Assembly (NCBI GenBank): GCA_015680685.1
Contig: MNCI01002924.1
Location: 62,001-126,000 of the forward strand
Direction of reading: 5' to 3'
From: Gnetum montanum
Lineage: Eukaryota; Streptophyta; Gnetopsida; Gnetales; Gnetaceae
DNA length: 64,000 bases
Part shown: positions 1-11,684 of the stretch, in pieces
How positions within the stretch are numbered: position 1 is the stretch's first letter
Layout: each line of letters opens with the position of its first letter
Notes under the pieces: generated by a model
The model's input: only the letters and a program-made list of their open reading frames with translations
Database searches by the model: none
What the model was told of the DNA's origin: nothing
Position numbers and translations under genes: made by a program

Positions 1-245
1 TAGTGCCCTTGTATAACCACACTTACAAGTGTCCTTAGGCACATAAGGAGTTGAATGCAAGACATACTTGTCTAGCAAAATAGAGATGGTAGTATTACTA
101 GATTTAGAAAATAACATTATATTATACAAAATGACAAGCGAGGATTAAATACATAATGAGGTGAGATGGATTGTAGAAGGGATCACTAAAATTGGGACAT
201 GAGGTATCTTACCATAGGCACAATAAATTCTCGTGTAATTTTTGG
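1..245 (-). repeat. Decayed element fragment, inverted copy of 4350-4590
   Basis: The reverse complement of this stretch aligns with 4350-4590 over most of its length. Both contain a run close to acctcatgtcccaat followed by cccttctacaat, and both end near gtgtggttayrcaaggg. They look like two copies, in opposite orientation, of the same retroelement interior. No reading frame is intact and no domain was recognised. The fragment continues past the window edge. Confidence 0.55.
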
Positions 246-1127
246 CTAGAGTAATCATTAGCCTTTTGTTCCAAGATCCAAACTAAGTCTAGAACACTTT
301 CTAGTAACATCGCATTGTGTCATTTCTTAAGTTCACCACCATAAGACTACCACTTATTGCAAAGAGTATTACCACTTGGTATGTTGTCCATTGGAGGAGT
401 TTATTCATTACACTTCTTATTATTATCTTTTAATTTTTATTCTTTTCTTAGATTCTTGAGAAGCTCCATACCTTCAAGCATGGATAACATGTCTTTGCAG
501 TGACATGGTAAGGTAGCACTTATTATACTCTTACTTCCATTTCTCATTAGATCTAAAAGAATATAATACATCTTTTAGTAATAGGATAGAACTCGTAGTA
601 GTAATCCAAGAAAATCCACAAATTCCCTTGATGTCATACCCTTTACATTTCCCCTTAGTTCTTCACTCTTCAGTCTAGACATAATGATCACAAGTTTATT
701 ATTAGTTTTATTATGAGAAGAATATCATTATGGCCATGGTAAGAACCTCTTATTGTTGGAATGAGTGGATGGATCTTGTGATCTCATTGTATAAATAATC
801 AATCCCTTATGATCGATAATATAGGAAAATCTTCACTTTATCGGAACTACATATTGCCTTATTTGATGTGTTTTATTGGAAAATTGGAAAAAATATGTAT
901 AAGTGAAATGAGAACAAAACATGAAAAATCATGAAGAATTAGAAAGGATATCAAAAATTAGAAAAATAAAAAAGAATGAATAATTATCAAAGAGTTTAGA
1001 AAATAGTGAAGAATAGTAGAAGTTCAAGAAATAAAAAGTATAAAAGAAAATGGAAAATATATCAAGAAAATAAAAAAGGTAATAAGAAAATGGAAAAATT
1101 TAGAGATACTTATGTGTCCTAGTGGAA
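246..1127. other. AT-rich stretch, no gene seen
   Basis: No open frame of note, no RNA gene and no LTR boundary was seen. From about 880 the sequence becomes strongly A-rich with repeated aagaaa and gaaaat words, and it leads into the minisatellite at 1128. Confidence 0.5.
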
Positions 1128-1705
1128 ATGGTTCTTGGAGATGCCTCAAAATGATTCTTTGAGATACAAGAAAAAGGTTCTTCGAGATACCAGAAAATGG
1201 TTCTTAAGATATCAAAAAAATGTTTTTCAAGATACTAGAAAACTATTCTTTAACATAGTAGAAAAAGGTTCTTTAAGATACAAAAAAAAAGGTCCTTCAA
1301 GATACTAGAAAATGGTTCTTTAAGAAACTAGAAGAAGGTTCTTCAAGATGCTAGAAAAAGGTTCTTCAAGATAAGAGAAAATGGTTTCTTAAGATACTAG
1401 AAATTGGTTCTTCAACATACCAAAAAAAGGTTCTTTGAGATACCAAAAAGAGGTTCTTTGAGATATTAGAAAAAAATTCTTTGAAATACTAAAAAATAGT
1501 TTTTCAAAAATACTAGAAAAACTATTCTTTGAGATACTAGAAACTGAGTGTTTAGGATTCCAACAAAAGGTTCTTTGAGATACTAGAAAAAGATACTTTG
1601 AGATTCTAAAATATGGATCTTTAAGGTACCAAAAAATGTTTCTTTGAGATACCAACGAAATACTTTTTGAGATACTAAAAAAATGTTCTTTGAGATACCA
1701 CTAAT
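1128..1705. repeat. Minisatellite, unit about 30 bp
   Basis: About 19 degenerate tandem copies of a unit close to ggttctttgagatac plus agaaaat. Because the period is a multiple of three, the minus strand stays open at 1389-1655 with a repeated FWYLKE-like peptide; this is a by-product of the repeat, not a gene. The copies differ mainly by point changes and 1-2 bp indels. 1706-2129 holds nothing recognised. Confidence 0.85.
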
Positions 1706-2129
1706 GCTAAGCTAAGGATCTTAGATCTTTTCTTGAAGATTGCAAAGAGAATTGAATGTGACATAGTGAAAATGCAGAAAATTCCATGCATTACTTCAAT
1801 TAATCAAAAATGTGAGCAAGTTGAAGACATTTGGGCAGGTTGGTTGGAATATTTAGTGGAATTAGGATATTAGTGGTATGGTTTGACCTACTAGATATTT
1901 ACTAATATGAGCTTATGTGGGCTGGATGGATGGTGAATATGCATGACACCTGAGGGGTAAGTTACCTAAATAATATAGGATCCCTCCCAAAGCATTTAGA
2001 ACTTAGTCTTTTGTTGAATATGATTGGGATTATAATAGAGGACCTTGTTGGTTGGCTGTATCAATACTTGCCTTATATGAGCATCATGCCTATGCTTGGA
2101 GTAGGTCTTATGGACCTCATTACTCATGA

Positions 2130-3765
2130 GTGCTACTAGCCTATTTTTTTAATAGATTAAGATTCATTAAGCACTCTCTTTGGGCTAAGCTCAAATTTAG
2201 ATCAAGTTGGCTAGTAGTAGTTAGAGTTTGAGCTCTACCTAGATTACTAGCATAGGTAACTTGCCATAGACTAACTCATAGGGTGAATAACTAATGGGTT
2301 ATTTTCATGTTGTTCTATAGGCCCATAGAACATTATTCAAATTAGTGCTCCAATCCTTCCTAAATCTACGAACCATCCTAGTCAATATTCTAGTGATCTC
2401 ATGGTTAGTCACTTCTACTTGACCATAAGCTTGGGGATGATATGGTGTGGTCAACTTATGGGTTACCCTAGGTTGCTACATGAGCTTTTTAAAAGTAGCA
2501 CTAGTAAAATGAGTTCTATTATAAAAAATAAGCATTCTTGGTACTCCAAATTGGTTCACCACATGTTGAAAGCTATTTTGGCTATACAATCCTTGACTAC
2601 AATAGCCTCTGCCCACTTGGTGCAGTAATCCATAGTCATAATTATCTATGACTTTCCATTTGACATTGGTAAGATGGGACCCATAAAATCAATTCCCCAT
2701 ATCTAAAATGGTTCTAATGGTTGTATCCATTGTTGTGGTCCTTCATTTTTGGTTAACATTCCTTCATCTTTTTGGCACCTCTCATAGGATTGTGTGAATG
2801 TATGGACATCTTGAAATAAGATAGGCAAGAAATAGCCTACCATCATTAGTTTTAATGTTGTACAACATCCTGCGTAATGGCCACCACATGGGCCCTCATG
2901 TGCATCTTGCAGGATTCATAGTTATCACATTCTAATATGCACCACTGGACTAATCCATCTGCATAGATCTTGTAAAGATTTCCATTAATTTCCCTGTATC
3001 TTTTCACTTTATGAAGGAATTTCTCTACTTGTTTCTTACTCCATTTAATAGAAAGTTCTTGTGTTGTTAGATAAGTCAAATAGTTAGTTATCCATGATGT
3101 TCTTGCTACGTCTATAGTCATCATAGTCTTAGTGAACAAGTTTTCATTTGGGCATTTGTTTAATAAAGGTTTTGCATGATCTTGTAATTCCCATTTGAGT
3201 CTTAATAAGTGGTTAGCTACAACATTATCCATGTTCTTCTTGTCGATAATTGTTATGTCAAATTTGTGCAAGATCATGAGCCATTGAATAACTCAAGGAC
3301 TAACTACTAGTTTATTCATAACAAAACAGATGGTACAATGATCTATGTGGACATAGATTAGGTACCCAAGCACATAATGTTTGAACTTTTCAAGTGCATA
3401 CACCACTAACATTAGCTTCTTTTCCATTGTGATGTAGTTAAGCTATGCCCCTGTAATGCTTATTATGGTGTAATTAATATAATATGGCCTCGTTTGGTCA
3501 TTTAGTTGTGTTAGTATTACATCCAATGAATAGTTTGAAGCATCTATCATGATGTGAAAAGGTTTGGACCAATCCAAAGCTCATAGAATTGGTGTCTCGA
3601 TTAGATTCTATTTTAAGATATCAAAGGCCTTTGCATGTCACTCAGTTCATTGGAAGGGTGCATCCTTCTTAGTCAATTCAACTAACGATTTTGCAATCTT
3701 TGAAAAATTCTTTATGAACCTCTTATAATATCCTATGTGGCCCAAAAATGATGTAACATCCTTGA
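2130..3765 (-). pseudogene. Degenerate Ty3/gypsy pol fragment (RT end, RNase H, integrase)
   Basis: Read on the minus strand from about 3765 leftwards, the RT/RNase H connection appears (HIGYYKRFIKNFSKIAKSL). An RNase H tail follows near 3280-3200 (FDITIIDKKNMDNVVANHLL). Next comes the integrase zinc-binding region (2990-2850), then an integrase core near 2640-2390 (NQFGVPRML, then TPYHPQAYGQVEVTN), and a C-terminal YELVYGKLP near 2280. These phrases are typical of Athila-like plant gypsy elements. Many stops and frameshifts show it is long dead. It belongs to a different lineage from the giant elements to the right, which carry a second RNase H. The 5' end is cut at the LTR piece starting at 3770. 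Confidence 0.8.
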
Positions 3766-3769
3766 CAGT

Positions 3770-3891
3770 TGATGAATCGTGGTTAACAAGGCCCCGTATA
3801 CTATGCCCTGTCTACTAGGCCCTGTATACTAGGCCTCGTATACTAACCATGCCCCGTATACTAGGCCCCATATACGCGGCCTTGTCGAAAT
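3770..3891 (+). repeat. Truncated LTR start with GTATACTAGGCC tandem repeats
   Basis: It begins tgatgaatcgtggttaac, identical to the LTR start at 5556. Five or six copies follow of a roughly 19-bp unit ggccccgtatactaggccc. It then stops abruptly, and at 3892 the sequence switches to a short match (about 40 bp) to the other end of a related LTR in reverse orientation (compare 6702-6745). This is a rearranged junction, not a complete LTR. Confidence 0.65.
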
Positions 3892-3934
3892 GATGAGTGG
3901 TGAGGTACCCCTACACTCAACCATATGAATACGA

Positions 3935-4053
3935 GCATTTCCTTTGTCTTGTGCTTCAGGCTTCTGAGATTGATACCATTGAAGAAGTGCCTGATGTTTC
4001 TTCTCTTCTATCTGAGAATTATGAGCCGTCCATGCTGATGTTCCCATGCCTGA
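3935..4053 (+). repeat. Left arm of inverted repeat with coding-like sequence
   Basis: Pairs with 5227-5345 on the opposite strand at above 90% by eye. Both copies keep the same open peptide (DTIEEVPDVSSLL, then NYEPSMLMFPCL), so the ancestor was probably coding, plausibly the interior of a retroelement. No known domain was recognised. Confidence 0.6.
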
Positions 4054-5226
4054 AGGTAGGCGGCTTCTCTAGATTAAACATTCAAAAAATGAAAGAAGTG
4101 TGCACCAAAGAAGCCACACAGAGAAAATAAAAGAGAAAGAAAAAAAGAGAGAAAAAAAAACATGTGTGCCACAAACAAATTCAAATGACTCCTCCTTTGC
4201 ACAAAATGCCAAGTGATCATACTCCTTGTTGTCATGATGCTCTTATGGTTGTCCATCATTAGATGAAACAATGCGATGTCACTAATTGAAGGAATGGACT
4301 TGGTCCTGATTTTGGAGTAATGGGCTAATGCCACATTAATCACGTCCTACACTCAGATTCATTATGTCCTAGGTCAGTTACCTCATGTCCCAATCTTTGC
4401 AATCCCTTCTACAATTCGCCTCATCTCACTATCCATTTATTTGTGACTTGTATCTTATGTAGCATTGAATTCATACCTCATCATGGTGGTATCTACATGT
4501 GTGTGTTTTATGGAACTGGTGTGGATTACATTTAACCCTTCTAGTGCCTATGGACATTTTAAGGTGTGGTTACGCAAGGGTATTATAGGTTGGAACCTGC
4601 TTTCGGGAGGATCCACTTGCATGACTTTTGTAATTTGTACTTGTTGCACACCATTGCATCATTTTATACCATCCAAGTACTTCATTGCCAAATCTATTCT
4701 TTCCTTTGTCATCATTTTATCAAATTTTCCTCAAAACCATTACGTGTCCTTTGATGTGTCACCTAAACAAACTAGGTCCAACATGAAACTTTTAGGGAAA
4801 CTTCCTTGAAAAACTTTCTAACTCTAAAATCACACTAAGCAAAGAATTCAACAATTACTAAAGGCAATACATAAGGTATGAAATAATTGAACTTCTTTCG
4901 ATAACCTTACTAATAATTAATCTTTGTGTGATTATAGATGGTCCCTAAAAGAGGATAATAAGGAGGACCTTCTCAAGGTGCAACTGAATGCGCAGGAGGA
5001 GGCAAGGGCCAAGGACCTCATGAAGAACATGTAGAGCAGGAGGCACAATCATTCAGCATCCATCAAGGAACTCTTGTCACTACACAATCTAGCCAAGGAA
5101 AAGGTGGAGAGGTTAGGGCCCAAGCCTATGGAGAGGAACAATGGCTATTTGTGGCATAGCATGTCAAGGCCAATCAAGTGTTCCCGTAGCCGCCATGTTC
5201 ATGGGAAGTGCCGACTCCATCAAACA
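4054..5226. other. Spacer between inverted arms, decayed element interior
   Basis: 4350-4590 is the inverted partner of window positions 1-245. 4940-5200 on the plus strand reads as a coding remnant (EDNKEDLLKVQLNAQEEARA, stop, then SIKELLSLHNLAKEKVE). It looks charged and helical but matches no family I can name. No intact gene was found. Confidence 0.4.
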
Positions 5227-5345
5227 TGGGAACATCAGCATGGATGGCTCATAATTCTTAGATAGAAGAGAAGAAACATCAGGCACTTCTTCAATGGTAT
5301 CAATCTTAGAAGCCTGAAGCGTAGGACAAAGGAAAGGCACCCATG
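5227..5345 (-). repeat. Right arm of inverted repeat (partner of 3935-4053)
   Basis: On the minus strand this reads the same IDTIEEVPDVSS peptide as the plus strand at 3960. The two arms are about 1.17 kb apart. Confidence 0.6.
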
Positions 5346-5546
5346 GAGGAGCCACTGCCACCAGGAACCACATGAGTTCCAACAAAGTTTTGTAATTCTA
5401 TGTTTGTGTCCCAATTTTATTTTTGTCATATTTGCTGCAACATGAATAAATTTTTGGTCAGTCAATAATCACATACCTATCCATTGTGTAATCAATTGAG
5501 CTTATTCCTCACTTTCTTTGACTTGAGGATGAGTTGTTATTCAGTC

Positions 5547-5555
5547 GTGGGGGTA
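5547..5555 (+). promoter_or_regulatory. Polypurine tract of plus-strand element
   Basis: gtgggggta lies directly before the TGATGA LTR start at 5556. The same sequence, inverted, is found at 7591-7600 beside the minus-strand LTR. A purine run touching the LTR start primes plus-strand DNA synthesis in LTR elements. Confidence 0.65.
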
Positions 5556-5727
5556 TGATGAATCGTGGTTAACTAGGCCCCGTATACTAGGCCCCATATA
5601 CTAGGCCCTGTATACTAACCATGCCCTGTATACGAGGCCCCGTTTACTAGGCCTCGTATACGTAGCCCTATCGATGCATCCATCCATGCGTTTATGTGGC
5701 CTAGTTAACGTAGTGTTTGTTTCTAGC

Positions 5728-5735
5728 TATAAATA
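5728..5735 (+). promoter_or_regulatory. TATA box, left arm LTR
   Basis: tataaata 173 bp into the LTR arm, as expected for the U3 promoter of an LTR. It points into the palindrome. Confidence 0.55.
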
Positions 5736-6502
5736 AGTGCACACCCATCGCACTAAGGCATCTTTTTGGTAGTTGTAGCGAAGCCCTTGCAGTTTTTTTC
5801 CGTAGGAGTTAGACGCTTTTTCCCAAGTGCATGCCCATAGTGTGATTCTTATAATTGTACAGAACCTTCGTTCGAGTGTGATGTACTTGGACACACACAT
5901 GATTGGCAATAAAGATCAAGATTACTCCATCATTGTAGCATTCAGTTAGTCTTAATTGTTTAGTTGTTACTATTAATTGTTATTGTTATTTATTATTTTC
6001 TTAGTTAATATTTCTTTACCATCATTTACTATTCCTGTTGTTAAATGTGAAATGAGTACGACTTAATCACAAACATTGAAGTGTAATTACTTGGTAACCC
6101 AATAGTGTATTTGGGAGCGCTCAAGTAATATACGCTTGGTAATCCCAGTAGTTACACTTCAATGTTCGTGATTAAGTCGTACTCATTTCGCATTTAACAA
6201 CAGGAATAGTAAATGATGGTAAAGAAATATTAACTAAGAAAATAATAAATAACAATAACAATTAATAATAACAACTAAAAAATTAAGACTAATTGAATGC
6301 TGCAATGATGGAGCAATCTCGATCTTTATTGCTGATCATGTGCATGTCCAAGTACGTCACACTTGAATAAAGGTTCCGTACAATTACAAGCATCACACTG
6401 CGGGCATGCACTTGGGAAAAAGGGTCTAACTCCTATGAAAGCAAACTACAAGGGCTTTGCTACAACTACTAAAAAGATGCCTAAGTGTGATGGGTGCACA
6501 CT

Positions 6503-6510
6503 TATTTATA
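6503..6510 (-). promoter_or_regulatory. TATA box, right arm LTR
   Basis: The mirror copy of the box at 5728. Transcription from the two boxes would converge inside the palindrome. Confidence 0.55.
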
Positions 6511-6701
6511 GCTAGAAATAGACACTATGTTAACGAGGCCACATAAACACATGGATGGATGTGTCGATAGGGCCACGTATATGGGGGGCCTAGTATACGG
6601 GGCGTGGTTAGTATACGAGGCCTAGTATACAGGGCCTAGTATGCAGGGCCTGGTTAACCACGATTCATCAATGGTTTATGGCCTCTATTTGATATTTTGT
6701 A

Positions 6702-7590
6702 TGATGGTGAGCAGTGAATACCCCTACACTTAACCACGTGAATCACTAAGCATTCATGTGTGACCTAGTCAAATTCCATAGACCCTTTATCTTTTGATAC
6801 ACTAGCCTTTAGGAAGTGAACTTGCCCTAACAATCATTTGTTGTTTTCCCAATTACACTTGTGATATGCAAAGGTATGGTTAAGTGTAATCAAGGCATAT
6901 GATTTTTATTATTTTTATGTTGTATGTTTTAGGTGCTTAAAATAAAGGATGAAAGGAATGACATAATTTAATTGCTAATTTAATTTAACTAACTAACTAA
7001 TGTCTAACTAATCTTAAGATGAGTATATGGTTCCACTTTCCATATACATCCTAAACATGTATAACACTACTGGGTTACCAAACGTTAAGGGTTACTAGGA
7101 TTACCAAGCACCATGCGCATGCTCAAAGTGGTTATACTTATGTGCTTAATTAATTGCTATTTAATATAACTTAATTTAGCTTAATTACTTAAAGCATTAA
7201 AGGAAATTGCATAAAACATTGAATGTATGAAGAAAATATTTAATCTAGCTGAAGTGTTATAAGGTTTATCAAAAATCTCATCTTTATTATCACACACACT
7301 ACCATGCTTAGGTACAACAGTTCTCGAATAAAGATTTGTACACTCAATGACTCCTACTATAGACATTTGGGAAAACATTCTAACTCTAGGGAAGAAAAAC
7401 TACAAGGGCTCTGCTACACTATGACAAAGACTCCCAAACTGTGTGCTTAAGTGTTATATTTATAGGCTAGCACACATCCCAGGATATCAGATATCCAACA
7501 TTACTTCTTGGTCCTCGATATCAAGTATTCGATATCAGGGATCTAATATCGGATATCTGATATTGGAGCTAGATAAAATACACTTCATCA
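6702..7590 (-). repeat. LTR, minus strand (3' LTR), GATATC-rich U3
   Basis: It reads TGATGAAG... to ...CACCATCA on the minus strand, 889 bp. Its 3' half (6702-7150) aligns in reverse with 11664-11240 of the plus-strand LTR at 10784, so both belong to one family. The U3 (7485-7570) is crowded with gatatc words. The polypurine tract sits on its right side, which makes it the 3' LTR of an element whose interior lies to the right. Confidence 0.75.
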
Positions 7591-7600
7591 TACCCCCACA
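7591..7600 (-). promoter_or_regulatory. Polypurine tract of minus-strand element
   Basis: On the minus strand this reads TGTGGGGGTA, directly before the LTR start TGATGA. It matches the tract at 5547-5555. Upstream (to about 7650) the two regions share the motif ctcaaggataag / gaggatgag. Confidence 0.65.
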
Positions 7601-9790
7601 ACTGAATGAAAACTTATCCTTGAGTCAATAAAAGGAGGGACAAGTTCCTTACAAAATATTGAGAAGGTATGGGATTATTGACTGACATGCAAACTGACTT
7701 AGATGAAGCAAATAAATTTTAAGTGCCCAAGCGTATGGAGTTACAATCTTTTATAAAATTGGGTGTTCATGATAATAGAATTGAATATCCTAGCCAAAAC
7801 TAACATCCAACTCCTCTAGTAGCTGAAGATCGAGAGAGAAGATTAAATAATCATGAAGGGACCTTGTCACATGGTGGTGCTACTTATTCCTTGGCAAAGA
7901 TAGTCCCAATTCCAGTCCATGCTTCCCTCTGCAATCACAACAACATCATGGATTAATGTACAATGTGTAACTTATAGCTTTTAAGTACCTTGTCTCATCG
8001 ATAGTTACACTTAGCTAGGTTGTGAATATTGTGCATTGATTCTTTTAATAGTATTTGATTTTTGTGGCTATTAGAGTTTATTAAAAGGGTTTAACTTCAT
8101 GTATTGATGATGTTAATGTTAGTCCTTAGTTAAACCTTTGTGGGAGTTAGAAAAATTTGAAAAAAATTGGCCATAAAAAAAGTCAAAAAAAGAAAAAAAG
8201 AAAAAAACCTAAGTGGCCCCCAAGATGTAAAATGTATCGTTGGTTGTAAGAAGATTGAAAAATGGGGTGAAATGGATAAGCGATTCATCATTAAATGCTG
8301 AAAAGCCCAAACACGATGAAATGCTTAAAGAAGATTAAAGAATTCAAAAAAAATAAAATAAAAGAAGATTTTACTGAAAAACATTGTGAACATGCACATA
8401 ATTGGATGTCATTGATGGAGCATGCAAAAGGATTTGATTATGAGAATGCCTAAGGATAAAGAACTTAACTATCCCACCTAGAAGGTATGCAAGTTGGTCC
8501 TTCCCAGAGTAGGTACATGCCCTTTTTTTCCCTTACATCTCCTTAAACCAAGGAGTCCACAGGCTCCATTATGATTAATGGTTATAGAAAGTTAAGTAAT
8601 AAAACTCAGAAGAAAATACCGAAGAATTTTGACACATCAAACTAAGACATCAAAAAAGTACATGAAAATCAGCAACGAGGTGAGGCATGGAAAGTATAGA
8701 TGGATGAGAGAGAGAGAAAGTGGAATGGAGTTTCTGATTAAGGTCACATGAAGCCCCTCGTGAATTTTGTAATTAAATGACCTAATAAAATCCATCCTTA
8801 GCCTAGACCAAAACCAACCACGTTCAATGGCTTGGCATCACCATTCTAAGATCGATCCACCCCCTTGAGACACAAGAGTGCTCCCACAGATCAATCACCA
8901 TTCCTTATGGAGAAGAAAAGAGAAGTAGGAAGTGAGAAAAGACCTTAGTTAGAAAGGACCTTCAAGCATGGGTAACATGGCTTTTGAGTCTCATAACCCA
9001 TGCTTGTAGCTTGTTATTCTGTGTAAGGGGTGTGCTTTGAATTTCCATCAATATTTATTTATTTATTTATTTATTATTATTATTATTTAGATGGGAACCA
9101 CACCATGAAAAGACTTATTCAACTTCCTATTATTGGTTGACACGGACTAGTAAGAAATCCATGAAAACACTCATGCATCCAAGTAAGTAGAAGGGTAAGA
9201 AAAGTATTGAGTTTCCTTGAAATCACACCCTATTCAAGCCCTTGAATCCTTTCCAAGTTTGGAAACTACCAAGGTCATGAGTTCATTAAAGGTTTGTTAA
9301 GGAAAGGGACCTCATACTTCCAGAACCAGAAACACCATAGAGTTTGTGGATGGGTGGATAATATGGACTCACTGCCTATTTCATGAAAAAGAAACCATGT
9401 CTTAGTTATTAATAACAAAATTAAAAGCCAGAATATAGACACTAACAATTAAATAATTGGATAGCACATGCCTACATCAAGCAAATCGTATTGTACATTG
9501 TTTGCAATAAGGCATGTTATTATTAGAACACAGTAAAAAAATCACACCAAAATAAAGAAAAATATATAAGAAATTGTAAAATAGTCAAGAAAAATAAAAC
9601 ATATTAACAATGGTATAAAATAAAAAAATGGTGTAAAATAGTAAAAAGTAGAAAAGCAAAAAGGGTGTAAAAAAATAACAAAGTGTAAAACAAAAAATAG
9701 TAAAAAAATGTAGAGTCATTTATATGATTAGCATGGATGGCCATCTCCCCCATGACTAAGTTAGAAGGAGGAGATTTGAAAAATCAAGCA
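7601..9790 (-). other. 3' interior of minus-strand gypsy element, no gene seen
   Basis: It lies between the polypurine tract and the integrase remnant. It is AT-rich, with short A-rich runs at 8150-8210 and 9530-9715; the latter has repeated gtgtaaaa and aaaatagtaaaa words. No open frame or known domain was seen, so it is best read as decayed 3' untranslated interior. Confidence 0.45.
9053..9088. repeat. Microsatellite (ATTT)n / (ATT)n
   Basis: About five ATTT units followed by five ATT units. A simple sequence with no further context. Confidence 0.85.
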
Positions 9791-9799
9791 TGGTTGTCC

Positions 9800-10778
9800 A
9801 TCCAAGGAGGTGTTGTGACCACTATCTTCTTTATACTTGTGGAAAGGTTTAATTTGTTGCATGTTGACCAGTTGTTTCTTCTCTAGGCTCTTAGGTTTGT
9901 AGTTCAACATGGCCCTAGAAGGAAAGGTCTTGGAAATAACATAAGGACCTTCCCACAGTTTTTGGAACTTGGTTCATTATGGCACGTGTGAGGTTCTAGT
10001 AGAGGACCTTATCTCCCAGTTGAAATTTGAGTTTCCTAATTCTAAGGTCATGATAGTTTTTGTTAAATGCCTTATGTAACTCGTTAGATGACACAACTAT
10101 CCATCAATTTTCATCTAGTAGGTTGAGATTCATTAATATTTCTTTTTGTGCCAAACTTAAGACAAGGTCAAGGTCATAGGCTATTTAAAGTGTATAGAGC
10201 TTAGATTGAATAGGAAGAGTTGGCAATTTTCCATACACTAGCTTATAGGGAGAGTAGCCTATAGGGAACTTCCAAGTGGAGCAGTAGGCCCAAAGGAAAT
10301 CATTGAGTTTCATACTCTAGTCCCTCTTATATTTACTAACTACTCTCATTAAGATCTTAGTGATTTCCCTATTTATAACCTCAGCCTAACTGTTGGCTTG
10401 GGGATGATAAGATGTTAATTTATTCTCAACCCCTAAGCATTGCATGAACTTTCGAAAGTTAGTGCTTGTAAAGTGGGTTCCATTATCTAAAATTAATGCA
10501 TGTGGCACACCAAACCTATTTACAACATTTTATTATACAAACTAAGCAGCAGTAGAAAATGTATGGTTGGTGATGGATGCTACTTCTGCCCATTTTGTAC
10601 AATAGTCAACAGTAACTATGATGTATGCCTTTTCATTTAACATGGGCGTGATGGGACCCATGAAGTTAATGCCCTAGATGTCAAAGGGTTTTAGTGATTG
10701 AAACCACTACTGAGGATCCTCCATATGAGTTGTCATTTCACCATTATGTTGGTAACGTTCACAAGAGCTAACAAATTG
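9800..10778 (-). pseudogene. Degenerate gypsy integrase
   Basis: On the minus strand from about 10745 leftwards it reads a GxxFMGPI-like core start (NFMGPITPM, VDYCTKWAEV), then NRFGVPHALILDNGTHFTS near 10510-10460 and TSYHPQANS before 10400. A C-terminal SPYKLVYGKLPTLPIQSKLY follows near 10240-10195. Asp and Glu positions of the DDE core are partly lost and several stops interrupt it. It is the pol end of the element whose 3' LTR is 6702-7590. The plus-strand LTR element at 10784 cut it off on the 5' side. Confidence 0.75.
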
Positions 10779-10783
10779 GTGAG

Positions 10784-11664
10784 TGATGAATCATGTTTTA
10801 ACTAGCTCTGATATCGGATATATCTGATATTTATCTGATATCGGAGCCTTGATATTGAATACTTGATATCGAAGCCTAAGATGCGATGTCGAATATCTAA
10901 TATTATAAGATACATGCCGACCTATAACTATAGTGCTTGGGCTCATGATTGTTAGATAGCTTTTCATTAGTTTTTATCATAGATAGCAAATCTCTTAAAC
11001 TTTGTTTTCTCTAGAGTTGGAATATTTTTTGAGTGCCTGCAGCAAGAGTCTAAGTGTGTATGGATCTTTGTTCAAACACTGATGTACCTGAGCATAGTAA
11101 TGTGATAGGAATAAAAATGAACCCTTTTGATCATCCTTGTAGCACTGAGAATAGATTAATGTTTCTTTGATGCATTTAATATTCATGCACTTCACTTTAA
11201 TGCACTTTAATTAAGTAATTAATTTCCATTTGTTAATGAACACAAGCATGACCACCTTGAGCATATGTGTAGCACTTGGTAACCTAGAAATGCTTAACGT
11301 TTGGTAGCCCAGCAGCACTATATGTGTTCAAGATGTGTTTGGAAAGTGGGAGTGGGTTCTTATGTTAGGCTAGCTAGGCAGTAGAATAATTAGATATTAA
11401 ATTCCTCTACCTTCCTTTCTTGTTGTAGGTGATTAAACATGCAAAACATAAAATGATAAAGATCATGTGCCTTAATTACACTTAGACCATATCTTTAAGC
11501 TTTACAGATGTAGTTAGGAAGACAACAAATGTTCTCAACACCAATTTCACTTCATAGAGAATTAGTGCATTGACTAACTATAGGTCCACGGAATTCAACC
11601 GAATTGCGTGTGAATGCCTTAGTGATTTGTATGGTTGGGCATAGGGGTAACTTGTTGCTCATCA
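10784..11664 (+). repeat. LTR, plus strand (5' LTR)
   Basis: 881 bp, TGATGAATCA to GCTCATCA, followed at 11666 by a primer-binding site. It shares its 3' half with the inverted LTR at 6702-7590. The U3 (10805-10900) repeats gatatc and tgatatcgg words. It interrupts the integrase pseudogene at 9800-10778, so it is a younger insertion. Its partner LTR is not in the window. Confidence 0.75.
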
Positions 11665-11665
11665 T

Positions 11666-11684
11666 TGGTACCATTGCTAAGGAC
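11666..11684 (+). promoter_or_regulatory. Primer-binding site, degenerate tRNA-Asp type
   Basis: tggtaccattgctaaggac lies 1 bp after the LTR end. The common Athila/Tat site is TGGCGCCGTTGCCGGGGA (complementary to tRNA-Asp). Differences are mostly transitions, as expected in an old methylated copy. Confidence 0.6.

Larger units (their letters stand above)
5556..6670. repeat. 1.1-kb head-to-head LTR palindrome
   Basis: The left arm (5556-6086, plus) and right arm (6152-6670, minus) are inverted copies, roughly 85-90% alike by eye, around a 65-bp loop. Both outer ends read TGATGAATCGTGGTTAAC, followed by GTATACTAGGCC repeats, a TATA box, and the same downstream sequence. Each arm is the first 520-530 bp of an LTR; the LTR 3' end is missing from both. 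It is too long and too LTR-like for a typical MITE, and most likely arose from two LTRs joined tail to tail. Confidence 0.85.

Noticed and set aside
1389-1655. 88-residue open frame
   Set aside because: A by-product of the 30-bp minisatellite.
4465-4809. Overlapping open frames of 114 and 62 residues
   Set aside because: They lie in a decayed element interior whose inverted partner at 1-245 does not keep either frame.
5556-6670. A MITE or foldback DNA transposon
   Set aside because: The arms contain a polypurine-tract junction, TGATGA LTR start and TATA box, so partial LTRs explain them better. No clear target duplication was seen.
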